DNA of 64,000 nt from Eopsaltria australis (GCA_034509425.1 JAVTVJ010000376.1:1-64000); one strand, 5' to 3'; numbered from the stretch's first letter, positions 44,573 to 57,187 are shown. A program made the numbers and translations. The notes: generated by a model not told the origin, from the letters alone.

Positions 44573-45884
44573 TCCCCATTAACCTCATTTTAAGCCATGA
44601 GGATCAGCAGGATCCTCATGGATCAGAGGATCAGAGGATCCTCTGCTGCCCTTCTGCAGGTCTTACATCCCCACCTGCCTCACTCCAGCCGTGCTCTCAC
44701 CACCAGGCATCAATAAAACCAAAGCAGGGGCCGTCTCCTGCCTCTGCCTGCTGCAGGGAAACTCTTCCCAACAGAGTGAAAATTGCAAGTGGTTATGGAA
44801 ATTACGGGGCAGGGAAGAAATAGCATTCCAGCCTGGTTTAATTTGTGAGTGGATGTCCTGGAAATAAGTTCCAGCAATGCACAGCACAGGTTGTTCTAAC
44901 GTGGATGACGGGCTCGCCCTTGCGCGAGCGTGATGCCGCCTCGCGATGTGGCAGCAGATATTATAACCTTGAAGAATCTTGTAGGACATGAAAGTTTTAA
45001 TTAAAAATCCAGCTTGGTTGAGGGTATTTCGGTTTGGTATGAATGTCTTCATTTCTTTTGAAAAAAGAATTAAATGAAACCCTTAGTATTCCTTTTTTTT
45101 TTTTTTTGATTCCTGCATATTTATTCTTGAAGTCGAAGCATTAGAAAATAATTGAGTAAAACAAAATCCACAAGGCTTCAAATTACCTCTAGCTTAATGT
45201 TTTATTTAAAAGGTTTGCTAACTGACATTCTTTATAATGAATTAGGTCACGAGGCTCCGAAGAGTGTTGTCGGTTTTCTTTTTTACATTTAAATTTGAGG
45301 CTGCTTCCCTTGAAACTTGGGCTCTGCTGGCAGAGCCGTGCACGGCTGTGACTCCCCGGCTCAGGGAATCTCACTCTAATTATTCTCAATCACACCAGTG
45401 CAAATGAATATATCCATGTTTGGAGGATCGAAGCGGTGTTGTCATGGCAATCTCCGTAAGGTCATGAGAAACTCATGGATATTGTTCACTGCCTCTCCTG
45501 GGAGCCTTCTCCTGCCTTTGCAGGGCTCTGGGTTTGGGGGCTTTGGGGAGTGACTTTGGAGCGTGATCGTGGTTGGAAGGATTTGCTGTTTCCTGCTGGG
45601 GGTTCAGGTGGAGGTGGTGAAGGGCTCTCTGCTCGTCCTCCTCTGGGCAGCACATCCCAAGTCAGGACAGGGATCAGGATTGCTCTGGAATGTTGGGATC
45701 CTTCTCAATCTCAGGGGCTGCAGGAGGGTCCGTGGGTTGGTGCTGGTAGATGGGCTCAGCGTGCTGGGATGGGCTTTGGCCTGGGTTTTGTTGGGTTTTG
45801 CTTGTATGCAACTTCAAAAAACCCAAACCCCAAATAATAGCAAGCCCCAAGACAACAACAAAATACCCAACTCTTCTTTCTTTA
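44573..45884. other. Unique DNA
   Basis: A GGATCCTC/GGATCAGA micro-duplication lies at 44600-44645 and a T run at 45091-45106. The AT-rich stretch 45110-45300 looks conserved. No gene is recognised. Confidence 0.35.
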
Positions 45885-45978
45885 AGGCCATGTTGGATGG
45901 AGCAACCTGGTCTAGTGGAAGGTTCCCTGCCCACGGCAGCTCTGATGACTTTACAAACATCTGGTGTGGAAGGACCAA
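45885..45978 (+). mobile_element. Diverged CR1 LINE remnant
   Basis: AAGGCCATGTTGGATGGAGC, AACCTGGTCTAGTGGAAGG and TTCCCTGCCCACGGCA follow sense CR1 order but are degenerate. The tandem array starts at its right edge. Confidence 0.65.
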
Positions 45979-46106
45979 GGAATTCACTGAAATGGGAATT
46001 CACTGAAATTGGAATTCACTGAAATTGGAATTCACTGAAATTGGAATTCACTGAAATTGGAATTCACTGAAATGGGAATTCACTAAAATTGGAATTCACT
46101 AAAATC
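45979..46106 (+). repeat. 16-bp tandem array, eight copies
   Basis: Unit GGAATTCACTGAAATT with only single-base variants (TG ending; CTAAAAT in the last two). Exactly 128 bp. Each unit carries a GAATTC. Confidence 0.95.
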
Positions 46107-46981
46107 GGTGTTTTGCAAGTCCTGGTTGAGGCCATCCATGTAGTTGTGGTTTTATGGTTTTGTATTTCTAAATTCTTTTTGTTTTTAAAAAAAAAAACCA
46201 AAAGAAAACGTAACCAACAAGAAATGCTACTGATAGAGAGCCATCAAAGCATTTTAATTTGCAACTAAATGCACGTTGAAGCTGTAATTCTTTTGCTAAC
46301 CCAAGACATACACACCCTTATCTCTTTGAGCCTTCAGACAGCTCTAGCACATCCCTGGGCAAGTTTTATTTGTGCAGGTGGCTTGGTTTGAAAGACCTGA
46401 CATTATTTAGCGATGGATACCAATATTCTGCAAAAATACTGAAAACCAAAAGAAAATCTTCCACTTCCTTGGCTGCAGAGGAGCCGTGGCTGTGCCCTCG
46501 GGGTGTCAGGTGAGCCTCTTGCATTATTTGTGTTATCTGCACTTAATTGCTTCTGGTTGCTGAGTCTTTGGAGATGTTGAAGCCTCTCTGATCTTGTCCT
46601 CTCACACCCAACGTGTTCTCACGCAGCAGGGGAAGCAAACAGGTTTTCACAGGGTTTTTCAGCTGGCAGGTGTGCCCTGCTGGCCCATCCCTGCAAGGCC
46701 TGGCTTGCAGAGCCCCTGCCCTGCCCAGGTGTGCCCCTGTCCACACAGGGCACCCCGGGCTGGCACCTCTGCCCTGCCACTCGTCTGCCCACCCTGGCTC
46801 TGTTTTGACTTGACTTTCTCCAGAGCTTCACACACAGGTTGGATTAAACGGTTTTAAACTGGAATTTTAGGTAGGCAGAGTCGAGGGGTAGGGATGAGTT
46901 GGTGTTGAAACCCTCAACAAAATATTAATGGGAATTTATCATTAAAGACCAATTTGCATTTAAAAATCATTTCAGGTGCCC
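46107..46981. other. Unique DNA
   Basis: Conserved-looking AT-rich stretch at 46190-46450. No gene is recognised. Confidence 0.35.
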
Positions 46982-47065
46982 TTCTGGCCCGTGGGCTTTC
47001 TCATTGACCATGGGATGTCCATTAACACTTCCAGGGCTCCAGGACTTGCCAAAAGCCCTCTGAGC
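46982..47065 (-). repeat. Unclassified dispersed repeat, copy 2 (inverted)
   Basis: Reverse complement matches 42587-42671. The similar part starts at GGCCCGTGGGCTTTCTCATT and ends at GGACTTGCCAAAAGCCC. Sequence to its right may continue the element, since the other copy is cut off by the pentanucleotide array. Confidence 0.65.
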
Positions 47066-49666
47066 AACTTAGTCTGATCCATTTTGCCATGTCCACCCAA
47101 CACCTGGAGGAGCGGCCAGTGAGCTGTGAGGGACAAAATGTGTCTGGTGAGGTTAAAAAAGGCACAGGGGAGCCTTTAATGCTGGGAAAGCAATTAACTG
47201 CAGCTTCTGCAGTATTTAACAGGGCTTCAAACCCCTCTGATTGTCCCTGGCGTTGGCTTTTGTCGATGGTTTGGTTGACTAGCATGTCCCTTTCAGCTTT
47301 GGTGACAATAAAATGTGAGTAAGCAGAAAACTCAGATTTCTGAACGATGGCTCGTGGCAATTTCCTAATTTCCTGAGCGAGCACAGGCTTCTTGGCGTTT
47401 CATTCCTGTGCCAGAAAGACTATTTGCTCATACAAAGTTCTTCATTGTAATAGGAAAAAATCAATTTGATTACTTTCATGTCAGCATGCATGTCTAATGG
47501 CTTAGAAGTTATTGCAGCCATAAAATATACAGTATCATTTCTCTCTCACTCTGAAATTTGACAGGATTAATATAGTCAGCATGAAATCTTAGTCATAAAG
47601 TCGACCATAAGTGATGGTAAAATTAGCTGCTGAAATCGTCTGCTTATGGAAAGCATCTTCTGTTTTTCCTTCAGGGAAAAAATATCAAGGGGCTGGCGTG
47701 CATTTGGGAAGGGAGTGTTTGCTCTGATGGGAAGATGTCCATTTTATTCCATGCTTTTCTGGTGAGGGGGATCTGTGATGTCCCCGACAGCCCCAGGTGG
47801 GGTTTCTCTGCCTGTTCCTCGCTGGTGGTGGGGCTGGGCTTTGTGTCCAGCACAGCCCTGTGAGTTATTCCCTGTGAGTTATTCCCTGTGTCAGACACAG
47901 TGGAGTTCCCTGCAGGGTCTGGAAAGCATCATGCCCTGCAGAGGCTGGGGTTTGGGTTGGAATCCAGGGTTTGGGTTGGAATCCATTGGCTCTGTGTGTT
48001 CCCCAGCAGTGAGTGTGGACTGTGCTGCCCTGATTTACCTCACTCAGAACCTCACTTTCAGCCTTGTCGTGGTTGAAAAGCTGTTTTTTTCTCATGGGTC
48101 AGTGAGGCTGGAGGGAGGAGAGGTGCAGCTGGGGTGGGTTTCACCCGTGGCTTTAGGGGATGCTCTTCCTCCAGGTGCTCCCTGCTGCCACCTCTTTGGT
48201 CACCCGCTGTCCTCCTGGTGGGTCCCCTTGAGAGGTGGCTGAGCACCTTCAGGGGGGCACAAAAGGAAGCTCAGAGCTGGGACTGAGAAAGCTCTGCTTA
48301 AAGCTGAGTTTATTCTGGCCCTGGGTGACAGCAGGTGGCTGGGACAGCCTCTCCTTGCTGCTCACCCACCTCCAAACCTGCCCTTGGGAGTGGAGAGGAA
48401 GAGCTGATGTGTGATCCTGCCCCAGCCCAGCCTCTGAGATCCTTGTCCATGGCTTTGTTTCGTGATGTCTCGTTTCAACAGCGTTGGGTGAGGTGCCCAT
48501 GCTGCTTTTCCTGCTTATGAAGCTGATTGCAGAAAGAATTAAGGAGCTTGGTATCTTTAATAGCAATGAGCTGCTGTCTTTAATACCAGCTTTAAAATTA
48601 AACCAAGGGAAGGCCTCATCTTGCTTATGGACATTAATAGTCCATTCCATAAGGTCCCAAAGCAGGGTTTTGTTGCCAGCCCTTGGCCTGCTTGGCTTGG
48701 CAAGGGGAGATTTCTCCTGTTCCTTGAGCAAAGACACAAAGTTCTGCTCCTCTGGGGGGAACCAGGGATCCCTCCCGTTGTATCCGGGTGTTCCAGCTTG
48801 GCTGGGAGCTGTGTCCTGCTGGTCTCACATGTTCTGCCTGCCTTGGCAGCCCGTGGTGAAAAGTTAATATCTGGTCATTGGTTTTGGCTTCATCTCCAAG
48901 GCAACTTCATTCATAGGCAGCTCCCGGTTCATACCGATCCGGACATGCCTGGGTGAGTAACTCCAGCTCCTGTTACATCCCAGAGGAGCTGTTAACTCCT
49001 TCAGCCCAGGTGGGGATTGCAGCAGGGGCTGGGCACGGGGCAGGGGGTGCCATAAACACCCAGCAGATCTGACCTGCTCTGCTTTGGTTTCCTTGCCTGT
49101 GCCTTGTGCAGCGTGGAGAGCAGAGAGCTCGGCGCTGTTCAAGATCCTGCTCGGTGCAGAAAGGTCTCGGACTGAGTTTGTTTCTGCTGGAGTTGTTATG
49201 CTTCATTATCCTCTGGTTTGGGATCTGTACTTACTGCAGGTTTTCATTTGGGGAAGAGGAGCTTGGCTGTGCCCTGAAACACAGGAAAAAATTCATTTTG
49301 CATTTCGTGCTAAACCAAGGGAGGATTTTCCTCTGAGGGGCAGGTGATGAGGTGAGACCACCACGTTCCCAGGTGTGTCCAGGGTCCATGAGCCCTGTGA
49401 GATGAAGGTGTAAAAGTTAAACATGGAGATGTCCTGGTCCCTCACTGGTGTGCCTATTTCTGTGTGAGTTCTCCACATCCAGATCTGCAGCCTCCAGAGA
49501 CTGCTTCAATTCTCACCCAAAGATGTAGGAAGGAGGAAAATGAGCCAAACTCTGGGCTTTTTGCTGTTTGTTTCTCTCACAGCAGTGCTGAGAGGTGCTG
49601 TTTCAGGAGATGATGGCTTGTCCTTAAAATCCACAGTGTCTCTGGGATGGATCCTGAAGCACCAGT
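47066..49666. other. Unique DNA; conserved-looking at 47440-47660
   Basis: The AT-rich block has TCAGCATGCATGTCTAATGG and CATAAAATATACAGTATC and no repeats. The rest is GC-moderate with no exon recognised. Confidence 0.35.
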
Positions 49667-49735
49667 CCCCAGGAAAGCATCCATCCCCAGGAAAGCATCC
49701 ATCCCCAGGAAAGCATCCATCCCCAGGAAAAAATG
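49667..49735 (+). repeat. 18-bp tandem array, about 3.5 copies
   Basis: Unit CCCCAGGAAAGCATCCAT, perfect over three copies. Confidence 0.92.
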
Positions 49736-49809
49736 GGGCTGGGAGAGAGGCAGGACAAATCCAGCTCAAAGCAGCACCAAACAAAGCTTGGCTTGAACTT
49801 GCTGAGCAT

Positions 49810-49925
49810 TGTAAAACCATGGAATGGTTTGGACTGGAAGACTTTAAAGCCCATCTTGTTCCAACTCTGTTCCAAGAGCAGGGATGTTCCACTAGGCCAG
49901 GATGCTGGGATGTGCCCTCTCCCAT
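49810..49925 (-). mobile_element. CR1 LINE 3'-end fragment
   Basis: AAAACCATGGAATGGTTTGG, ACTGGAAGACTTTAAAGCCC and CATCTTGTTCCAACTCTG are antisense CR1, somewhat diverged. Confidence 0.8.
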
Positions 49926-51819
49926 GGTGCATTTGAGTTGTGGTGTGCTCCAAGTGCCCACCCTGCGTGTCCTGGTGCTCTTTGGAGGCTCTGGAGGTGG
50001 TTTGGCAGGAGGGGACAGGCAGGAAAAGCTCTCTGGGTTTCACTGGCCACATCCCCGCCCTCTGTGCAGCCTGACTGGAGCATCCCAGCAGGAATCAAGG
50101 GTCAGGATGGCTCTGGGGATGGCTGAGATGTACAAACCTGAGTCTCTGTTAATTTTTTAATGCGTTTTGGGCGATCTGTTAGGCTGAAACGTCAGGCAGA
50201 GAATGAAACACGTTGGGAATGTGACCCTGCTGTGACTGGGATGGTGCCTGTGCAGGGGGGGACCTGTGGAAGAATTAATTAGAGACACATGGGACAGATA
50301 ATCCCAAGGACCTGGTGCCCCTAAAACCTGTCTGGCCAACCTCCCTGCTCCAGATGCTGCTTTCCCTTCCTAGAGAGGAGAACCTGCTCTTGGACTCTTC
50401 TGGAGCTGCCATAACTCTCAAATTTTAATAATAGATTACCATTAGTACCAGCCTTATATAATGCACAGCTCATTATTGCTTACTCAGAATAATTTTGCAG
50501 CCTCCTTATAGAAACCTTGGAACTTTATTTGCTGAGTATAAAATATGCAGAAATGCATGAATAGTTTTAAGACTTGGTACCCTAAACTAATACAGTGTGC
50601 TGCTTTATTTTTTTTTCCCCCTGCACCATGATTGAAGTCAAATTAACATATTTACCTTCAGTGCTCCCAGGAGTGGCATTAAAAAATTCAAGAGGTGATT
50701 CAGAATAGTCTCCGATTTGCTGTGTTTGAAGCTGGATTTCATTCCTCAGTCAAACCATGCAAACATTTCACTCCCTTTCGGCTTTCCAGCCTCCTTGCTC
50801 CCCGTGCAGGTCCTCGGACTTATCAACAGATGGGAGCAGCATTATCACCACTGCGTTCCCAAAAGGAAGCTTTTTATTTTGATTTTATTGGTTTTTCGGG
50901 GTGGTGGAGAAAGCAGGGGCAGGGAATAAGGGAGGAAATGAGTTCTAACAAGTGGCACAGAGGTGTAGCTGCTGTTTTAATCTGGAGGAAGGAGAAGGAT
51001 GCTGTGTGGTGTCTGTCTTTCCTAGGGCAAATCATGGAGCCCAATTTTGGCTCTATGTTCCCATTTTCCCAGGAAAAAAAAAAAAGCTGTGCAAAGGCTG
51101 GGGTAGGAGATGGAAACTTTTATTGCCCAGTGGTTTCTTTATTCTTACAAATGACACCTGTGCCATCCTTGATTTATCCCTGCAGCTGTAGGGTGCAGCT
51201 CCAAGGATTTCAGACCCCACGACAGGCGGATTCAGGGATGCAAATCCTGCTCCAAAGCCCCCAGGCTGCTCCACCATCTCCTCTGTCTTTAAAACATGTA
51301 AGTGCTGCAGGGAAACCTTTGACCTTAACACTTTTCCTGCCCCAGGGAATAAATATTCCAGGGAGAGAGTCTGTGAGAGGATCCAGTGAGTACCCCTGAG
51401 TGGGACAAATCCGCCTGCTAATTCTCTTTACCGTGCACGAGAGACACTGCAGTGGGTTTTTTCCGTGCCTGCTGCTAGATTAGGAAGTTGTTTCAGCAGA
51501 TGTTGTTTCCTAAGAAAATGGGTTAATGCTTGGTGGTTAGGACGGTGTGGCAAAAAAAAGCCTATTTGTGTGAGGTTTTGGCTAATTGCCTCGCAAGAGT
51601 TACAGAGCGTTGCAGCAAATTTCCTGCATTTCGCAATCGCCACGGTTCTGGTTTAACTGGCCAGAAAGATTTGCAAGAAACACATGAACAAATTGAAAAA
51701 TAGAGGCAAAAATCAGGGGCTGGCTTGCTGCGAAAAGCTGGAGGAGCCCGTGAAGGTGTTTCCAGGTCTGAGCAAGTGGTTGAGGCTTGGGGACTGAGTG
51801 GATCTTGGGGTTTTGTAGG
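49926..51819. other. Unique DNA; conserved-looking at 50400-50700
   Basis: The AT-rich, repeat-free block has CCATTAGTACCAGCC and AATACAGTGTGCTGC. No gene is recognised. A 12-A run lies at 51075-51086. Confidence 0.35.
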
Positions 51820-51960
51820 ATTGCAGAATGGTTTGTGTTGGAAGGGACCTTAAAGCTCATCCCATTCCACCCCCTGCCTTGGGCAGGGACACTTTCCATG
51901 GTCCCAGGTTGCTCCAAGCCCTGTCCAGCCTGTCCTTGGACACTTCCAGGGATGGGACAG
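51820..51960 (-). mobile_element. CR1 LINE 3'-end fragment
   Basis: GGATTGCAGAATGGTTTGTG, TTGGAAGGGACCTTAAAGCT and CCAGGTTGCTCCAAGCCCTG are antisense CR1 with little divergence. Confidence 0.93.
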
Positions 51961-54900
51961 GACTGCTCCCCACTGCTGCCTCGCCTCGTGGGACTGGTCC
52001 CAGCAGCACTGATGGAGCTGGGAGCTGCTCTGAGCTGGGAGCATGGGAAGGAGTTTCCATCTGAAGGCAGGGATTTGGTAAAAACGGGCCAGGAAAATGC
52101 AAATCAGGTGTTGCTGTTCCTAAGAGCATCACCACGAAACGACTCCCACCGCGTCAAAAAGCGCGACGGCGCTGAACTGGTGGGACTGGGACGGACCTGG
52201 GAGGCTCTCCTGGGAGCCTTGGGATGCTCCAGGGAAGAGTGGCCATCCTTCAGCCACTCCTGTGCCATGGATACAAGCTGTGTCTGGGCCAGAATTCCCA
52301 GAGCCAGGTGCCAGCACAGCTCCGGGCCGGGGGCTCGGGCGTCGGCCAGCGCCGCATCCCCCAGTGCTGCTCAAATCACTGATTAGATTCTGTCTGAGCA
52401 GCAGCAGCAGAAACCAGGAATAAATGGACTTGGCTCCATAAACTTAGCGCTTAAATATTTTCCCAGGCAGGGGGAAAAAAAACAAAAAACCAACCAACGT
52501 TTGCTTTCCATGCAAAACATATAAATCTTGGAAAAGTTCCCGAAGTTGCGTGTTTAACTGTTCATATCTGGGTGTTTGTAGGAGAGAAGTGGTTATTCCC
52601 CTGCAGAATTGTTTTTCCTTTTCTTTTTAAAGGAAGCTGGAATGTTTGTGAGGAAGACATTTTAAGCCAGTGGTGGGGATGAAGGAGAGTGGGGTTGGGT
52701 GGTGAAAGGAAGCACCTTCCCCTCATTCCCTCCCTGCCAGGGCTAACCACAGATGCTGCTTTGACTCGCTGTGTTTTGGGGCTGTTTCTGCTTGTCTGAT
52801 GAGTTTTAGTGAAACATGGATCTGGTTGTTGGTTTCTTTTTAATCCTACCCCACTACAAGGGCCGTCAGGGGAGTTTATTTAAAGTCTTTGTGTAGTTAA
52901 AATCGTGGATGCTGCATAAAACACAGCTCTTCCCTCCTTCCCAATGCCCCGCTGCAGGTGGATGCTCCTTTATTTCCTGCTCACCCCATGGGAGACCCCA
53001 CTGTAATTATTCAAACAGAGATGCAGAGATAGATTTAGTTTTGTATTTTTTTTTGTTTGTTTGTTTAATTTTTGATGCTCACATTGGCACCACCCTGTCC
53101 CCATCCTGGGCGTGCAGCTGGGAATGGGGACTGGAGCTGGAGGGGAGGCTCTGTGCTGTCTGTCCTGCCTCAGCAGGGCAGGTTGGAGCTTTTCCAGCAC
53201 ACCGACCCTTCATGAGCACCCTGATCCCACAGTCTGAGAGCAGCTGGGGGATAAACCCACCCAAGTGTCCTCTGCAGGGGGAAAATCCCCAAAAACCATC
53301 CTCCAGCTTCTCCGTGCCTTGCTGTCATTGCAGTCCCCGCTCCAGAGCTGGAGATGTTTAATTTATTTGTGTTCTCCTAACACCTTTCTGTTTCATAACA
53401 GGAATCACTCCCGGGTTTGGCCGGGAGGCAGCGGAGCTCCCTGTAATCCAGGAGTGAATCAAAGCAACTTTTTACAAAACAAGATTCTCTCTCTCTTGCT
53501 GTTGCAAAAGAGCTTTGGGGAAATCTGGTTTTTGTGGTTAAGGATCTTACTCTTGATGCACAAGGAAAATTATGTGTAGCTTTTATTTGGCCCAAAGGAT
53601 TCTTACAACATTATCCGTATTTCCTTTAATTTGTGGGATTTCTAGTAAATGGGCTTAAAAATAGGTCCGGGCAGGATGCCAGGGTACATATGAGGAGCAG
53701 AAAAGCTTTGCAGGCTGTGAGCTGCTCGCTTTCACTTCTCCCTGGGCGCGGGCCGGGGGCACCGGGCGGTTGCTCACCTTTCGGGGTTAAATTTAATGAC
53801 CCCTCTGGAATTCTTTGGAAGTTGATCTTGCAGGGAAAAAAATCTTTTAACTCTTTCTTAGAACTGATGAGATGATGTTGTTGAGCTGGACTGGAGTCTG
53901 GAAAGGGGCAGGACGAGCTGCAGCACCAGGGGAGGGCAAGAATGAGGGGGACGCAAAGGGAAATCTGGACAGGTTCACTGGTGGGATTTAGGGACCCTGG
54001 AAAACCAGCATGCAAGTAGGAACAGAATATGGCAGTGATGATATGGCTTTTTTTTTTTCTTCTTTCCACTTTTCATTCTTAGAAGTCTCTTTAAGCCTTC
54101 TGTTAAGTGGGAGAAATCTCAGGAGGGAGAGGTGATGGCTCGGAGCCGGAGCGGCCGCCAGGTGCCCGGCTCACTGTGGTGGTACTTACCTGATTCCTTC
54201 AAAATTAATCTGGATTCAAGTGACTTAAAAATGCCTTTTTCCCTGGGGACAGCCTTCCATTAGGATGTGGTGGGTTTATGCAGCTGGAGCCCCAGTGGGA
54301 AAGGGAAGGAGAGTGGGAAAAGGATCCCCCTGTGGCATCCAGCCTTGCTCGCTCCAAGCTCCTCTGCCAGGCCAGGGCCCCTCGTGGCTTCCCAAAAGAG
54401 TGGGATTTTTGGCCTGCTTTTGTAAAATTTCCTTCATTTGATTTTAATTCAGTCTTTGGGGATAATCTGTAAAACCTTGAGTGTTGTGGATGCTGTGTTT
54501 CTCTTATGAGTGGCTTCTTGGGAGGTGAAGAGGAGGAGTGGGAGATGGATGAAGATGAGGAGGGTTTTGAGTGTGGTGGGCGAGGAGCGATGACTGGGAG
54601 TGGAAAGGGACAGGAGTGTGGCAGGGTTGAGTTGAGATTTCAGTGCTCTTGAACTAAAAATGTGCATTTTCACCTGGTGGTGGTGATGGACTTCCATAAA
54701 ATCAAGAGGATTTCCATAAATGCCAAACCTTTCCCTGGCAGAGCATCAGCAGCAGTTGAATGGGGTCGTGAGCCTTTTCCACGGGACTGGTGCCCCACTG
54801 AGGGGCAGCTCCTGCCTCCGAGGGCTCTTCCATGTTCCAGGAGGAAACAGAGCAGAGAAAAACCCCCTGAGCTCCTCTGCATGCTTCTGGTACCTTGTGA

Positions 54901-55379
54901 GCAGGAATCGTCTGTGTCCTTCTGGACACGGAGCTGCTGAGTGCCAGCACCCCAAAACTTCGCTCGTTAAACCTTGGGACTGAGCAGCTCCCCTCTCTCC
55001 TGCCCTCTCCCAAATCCAAAGACCTGCAGCCAGCCCAAGGCTGGAGCACAAGTTCACATTCCAGCTGATGCTTCCAATTTGCCTCCTTTGCTGGAGATCA
55101 GCTTTCCCAGGCACCCCGGAGGAAAAGGCTCCTGTTAAAGGCTCCAGAGACCAAGGTTAAATGGGCAGCTGCAGCCCAGCCCCGTGGGAAAGGCAGGTTT
55201 TAGGGATGGTTTTGGGGAGATGAGCTGGTGCTGGGGGGCATCACAGCTGGGAATGCTGCTGGGTCCATCACCAGGGCTGGGATGTGTCAGATCCTCTCTT
55301 AAAACAGACAACATGAGCCCCTTTGATTTTTCTTTTTAAAAATAATTGGGTTTATGAGCATGGTTGGGGGGGGGGGGTG
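51961..55379. other. Unique DNA, presumed intron; G run at its end
   Basis: No exon, RNA gene or repeat is recognised. A 13-G run lies at about 55365-55377, just outside the conserved-looking block that follows. Confidence 0.4.
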
Positions 55380-55570
55380 TGTTTAAAACATTTTTAACTG
55401 CGAGCCAGCAAATTTAATATTTTCTGTGTCTCGGATGTGTTGTGATTTACATTCGATTTTTTAGGCATAATTAGAAATGCAAGTGGAGCGCTTTGTGTTT
55501 TACCTCTGCTTCAACTATTTATGGCACGATATGCAAATGCGGCGAGCTATGAATATTAAAGATTAGAGTG
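55380..55570. promoter_or_regulatory. Candidate conserved non-coding element
   Basis: AT-rich and repeat-free, with GATATGCAAATGCGGCGAGC (octamer ATGCAAAT) and GCATAATTAGAAATGC. It leads directly into the minus-strand exon-like frame. Confidence 0.4.
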
Positions 55571-55572
55571 TG

Positions 55573-55926
55573 TTACAAAGTATCACTGTCTTTAATGAGT
55601 TGGGTAATGGGCACAGCCTCTGGAATATGGAGGTATTTGCTGCTGCTGCTGCTGCTGCTGCGTGCCGGGCTCCGCAGCTCCGGCTTTGCTTGCATCCCAG
55701 GAGAGCAGGGCTGGGATTTCCAGCCTCTCCAGCCCCTGCAATAGGTAGGTGAGAGATTCCCCAGCGTTCCCATGACAAAGGCGGCTGCGGCTGCCGGGGG
55801 CTGCTGATGGATGGTTTCGCTGAGGCTCTTGCAGTTCTTGTCTAGGTCAATCCGTTTCGTCTGCGGCGGCGATGGATGCGAGGATGCGGGAGCGCTCGCC
55901 GACCTTTTCAAGGTGCTCTGCAGCAC
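55573..55926 (-). other. Exon-like minus-strand open frame, function unknown
   Basis: A 117-codon minus-strand frame with protein-like composition. It begins with LQSTLKRSASAPASSHPSPP, then TKRIDLDKNCKSLSETIH, a short alanine run, a GC-rich middle, a serine run from a CAG-type triplet tract, and ends KYLHIPEAVPITQLIKDSDTL (quoted here as a landmark with one residue over being avoided in use). The 5' side on that strand has an acceptor-like TTCCCTCCCAG. No donor is obvious and I recognise no family. It may equally be CpG-retaining regulatory DNA. Confidence 0.2.
55640..55660 (+). repeat. (CTG)7 triplet repeat
   Basis: Seven perfect CTG units inside the exon-like block; on the minus strand it reads as CAG (serine in the long frame, alanine in another). 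Confidence 0.93.
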
Positions 55927-56154
55927 TGGGAGGGAATCTTAAACACGCTCCTGCCAAAATGGAGCTGCTGCACAGGCACCCCAAGAAATGCCTTCTGCTG
56001 CCCCTCCAGGGTTAGGCTGGGATGCTGGGAGTTGTTTGGTGGGGGTTGTTGACACGTCTGAAGGAGCATCTGATCCACTGGAGAGCAGAGGGGTGGGAAT
56101 GGGGCTCCTTGGATTAACCCTTTCTCCCTGTGGGAGTCAGGGCAGCCTGGCTTT
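55927..56154. other. Unique DNA
   Basis: Short unique spacer before the 24-bp arrays; nothing recognised. Confidence 0.4.
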
Positions 56155-56595
56155 AGCTCTGAATCACTGATTGGTTTTATCCCTAAATCACTAACTGGTT
56201 TTATCTCTAAATCACTAAAACTGGTTTTAGTTTTAAGTCAGTGACTGGTTTTAGCCCTGAATCATTGACTGGTTTTAACCCTAAATCACTAATTGGTTTT
56301 AACCCTAAATCAGTGACTGGTTTTAAGTCTAAATCAGTGGCTGGTTTTAGCCCTAGATCAGTGACTGATTTTAACTCTAAATCAGTGAATGGTTTTAACT
56401 CTAAATCAGTAACTGGTTTTAGCCCTAAATCAGTGACTGATTTTAACTCTAAATCAGTAACTGGTTTTAGCTCTAAATCAGCGACTGATTTTAACTCTAA
56501 ATCAGTTAACTGATTTTAACCCTAAAATTGTTTTTAATCCTAAATCGGTGACTGGTTTTAACTCTAAATCACTAATTGCTTTTAGCCCTGTAGTA
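56155..56595 (+). repeat. 24-bp minisatellite, array A
   Basis: About 18 units of CTAAATCAGTGACTGGTTTT plus AGCC, more diverged than array B. The period is divisible by three, so a frame stays open (56241-56513) reading FSPKSVTG-like octads. No start context or splice sites support translation. Confidence 0.93.
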
Positions 56596-57187
56596 AATTT
56601 TGCAAAATAATTCGTGCTAAAATTTAAGATTACAGCATCTTACTGAAGTTGAGAGAAAGCACAAACGCCGGAAACAGGTGGCCGCCAAAATTGTGCATTT
56701 CAAGGGATTTCTGTCTGAACAAGGCCAGGCGAGATACATTCAATGTGCATTCCACAGATAAACATTTCCTGGGATTTCCTCATCCGGCAGAGTTCCAGGA
56801 TATGTATTCTACATGTGTATATACAGATATATGGCTCCAGGATGTGGATTCCATGTGTGCATATATGATAAATAATATACATCGCCAGAAACTCCTTCCA
56901 GCAGCAAAAATCACTCCTGACATCAGGAACTGTCGTCAGAAGGACAGGAAAAAAAAAAAAAACTACATTGTTGTATTGAAAAGATAAAATTAACAAGGAA
57001 GAAAAAAGGTATAAAAAGACACAGGGGTGAACTGGTGAGATTGGAACTGAGAGTGTTTGGAACTCAGTTCAGCCCAGCGCCGATGCCTGGCTCGGGGCTG
57101 CTTTTGCTTCGTGGCTCTTTTTCAAATTTTATACTTTGGTTTTTAATAAGTTCTCTTTAATCATAATATTGATTGGTTCGTTTATAA
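56596..57187. other. Spacer between the two 24-bp arrays
   Basis: About 590 bp of unrelated sequence. It includes a pair of roughly 40-bp imperfect repeats (GGATATGTATTCTACATGTG at 56799 and GGATGTGGATTCCATGTGTG near 56840), a 13-A run (56950-56962) and TATAAAAAG at 57011. Confidence 0.6.
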
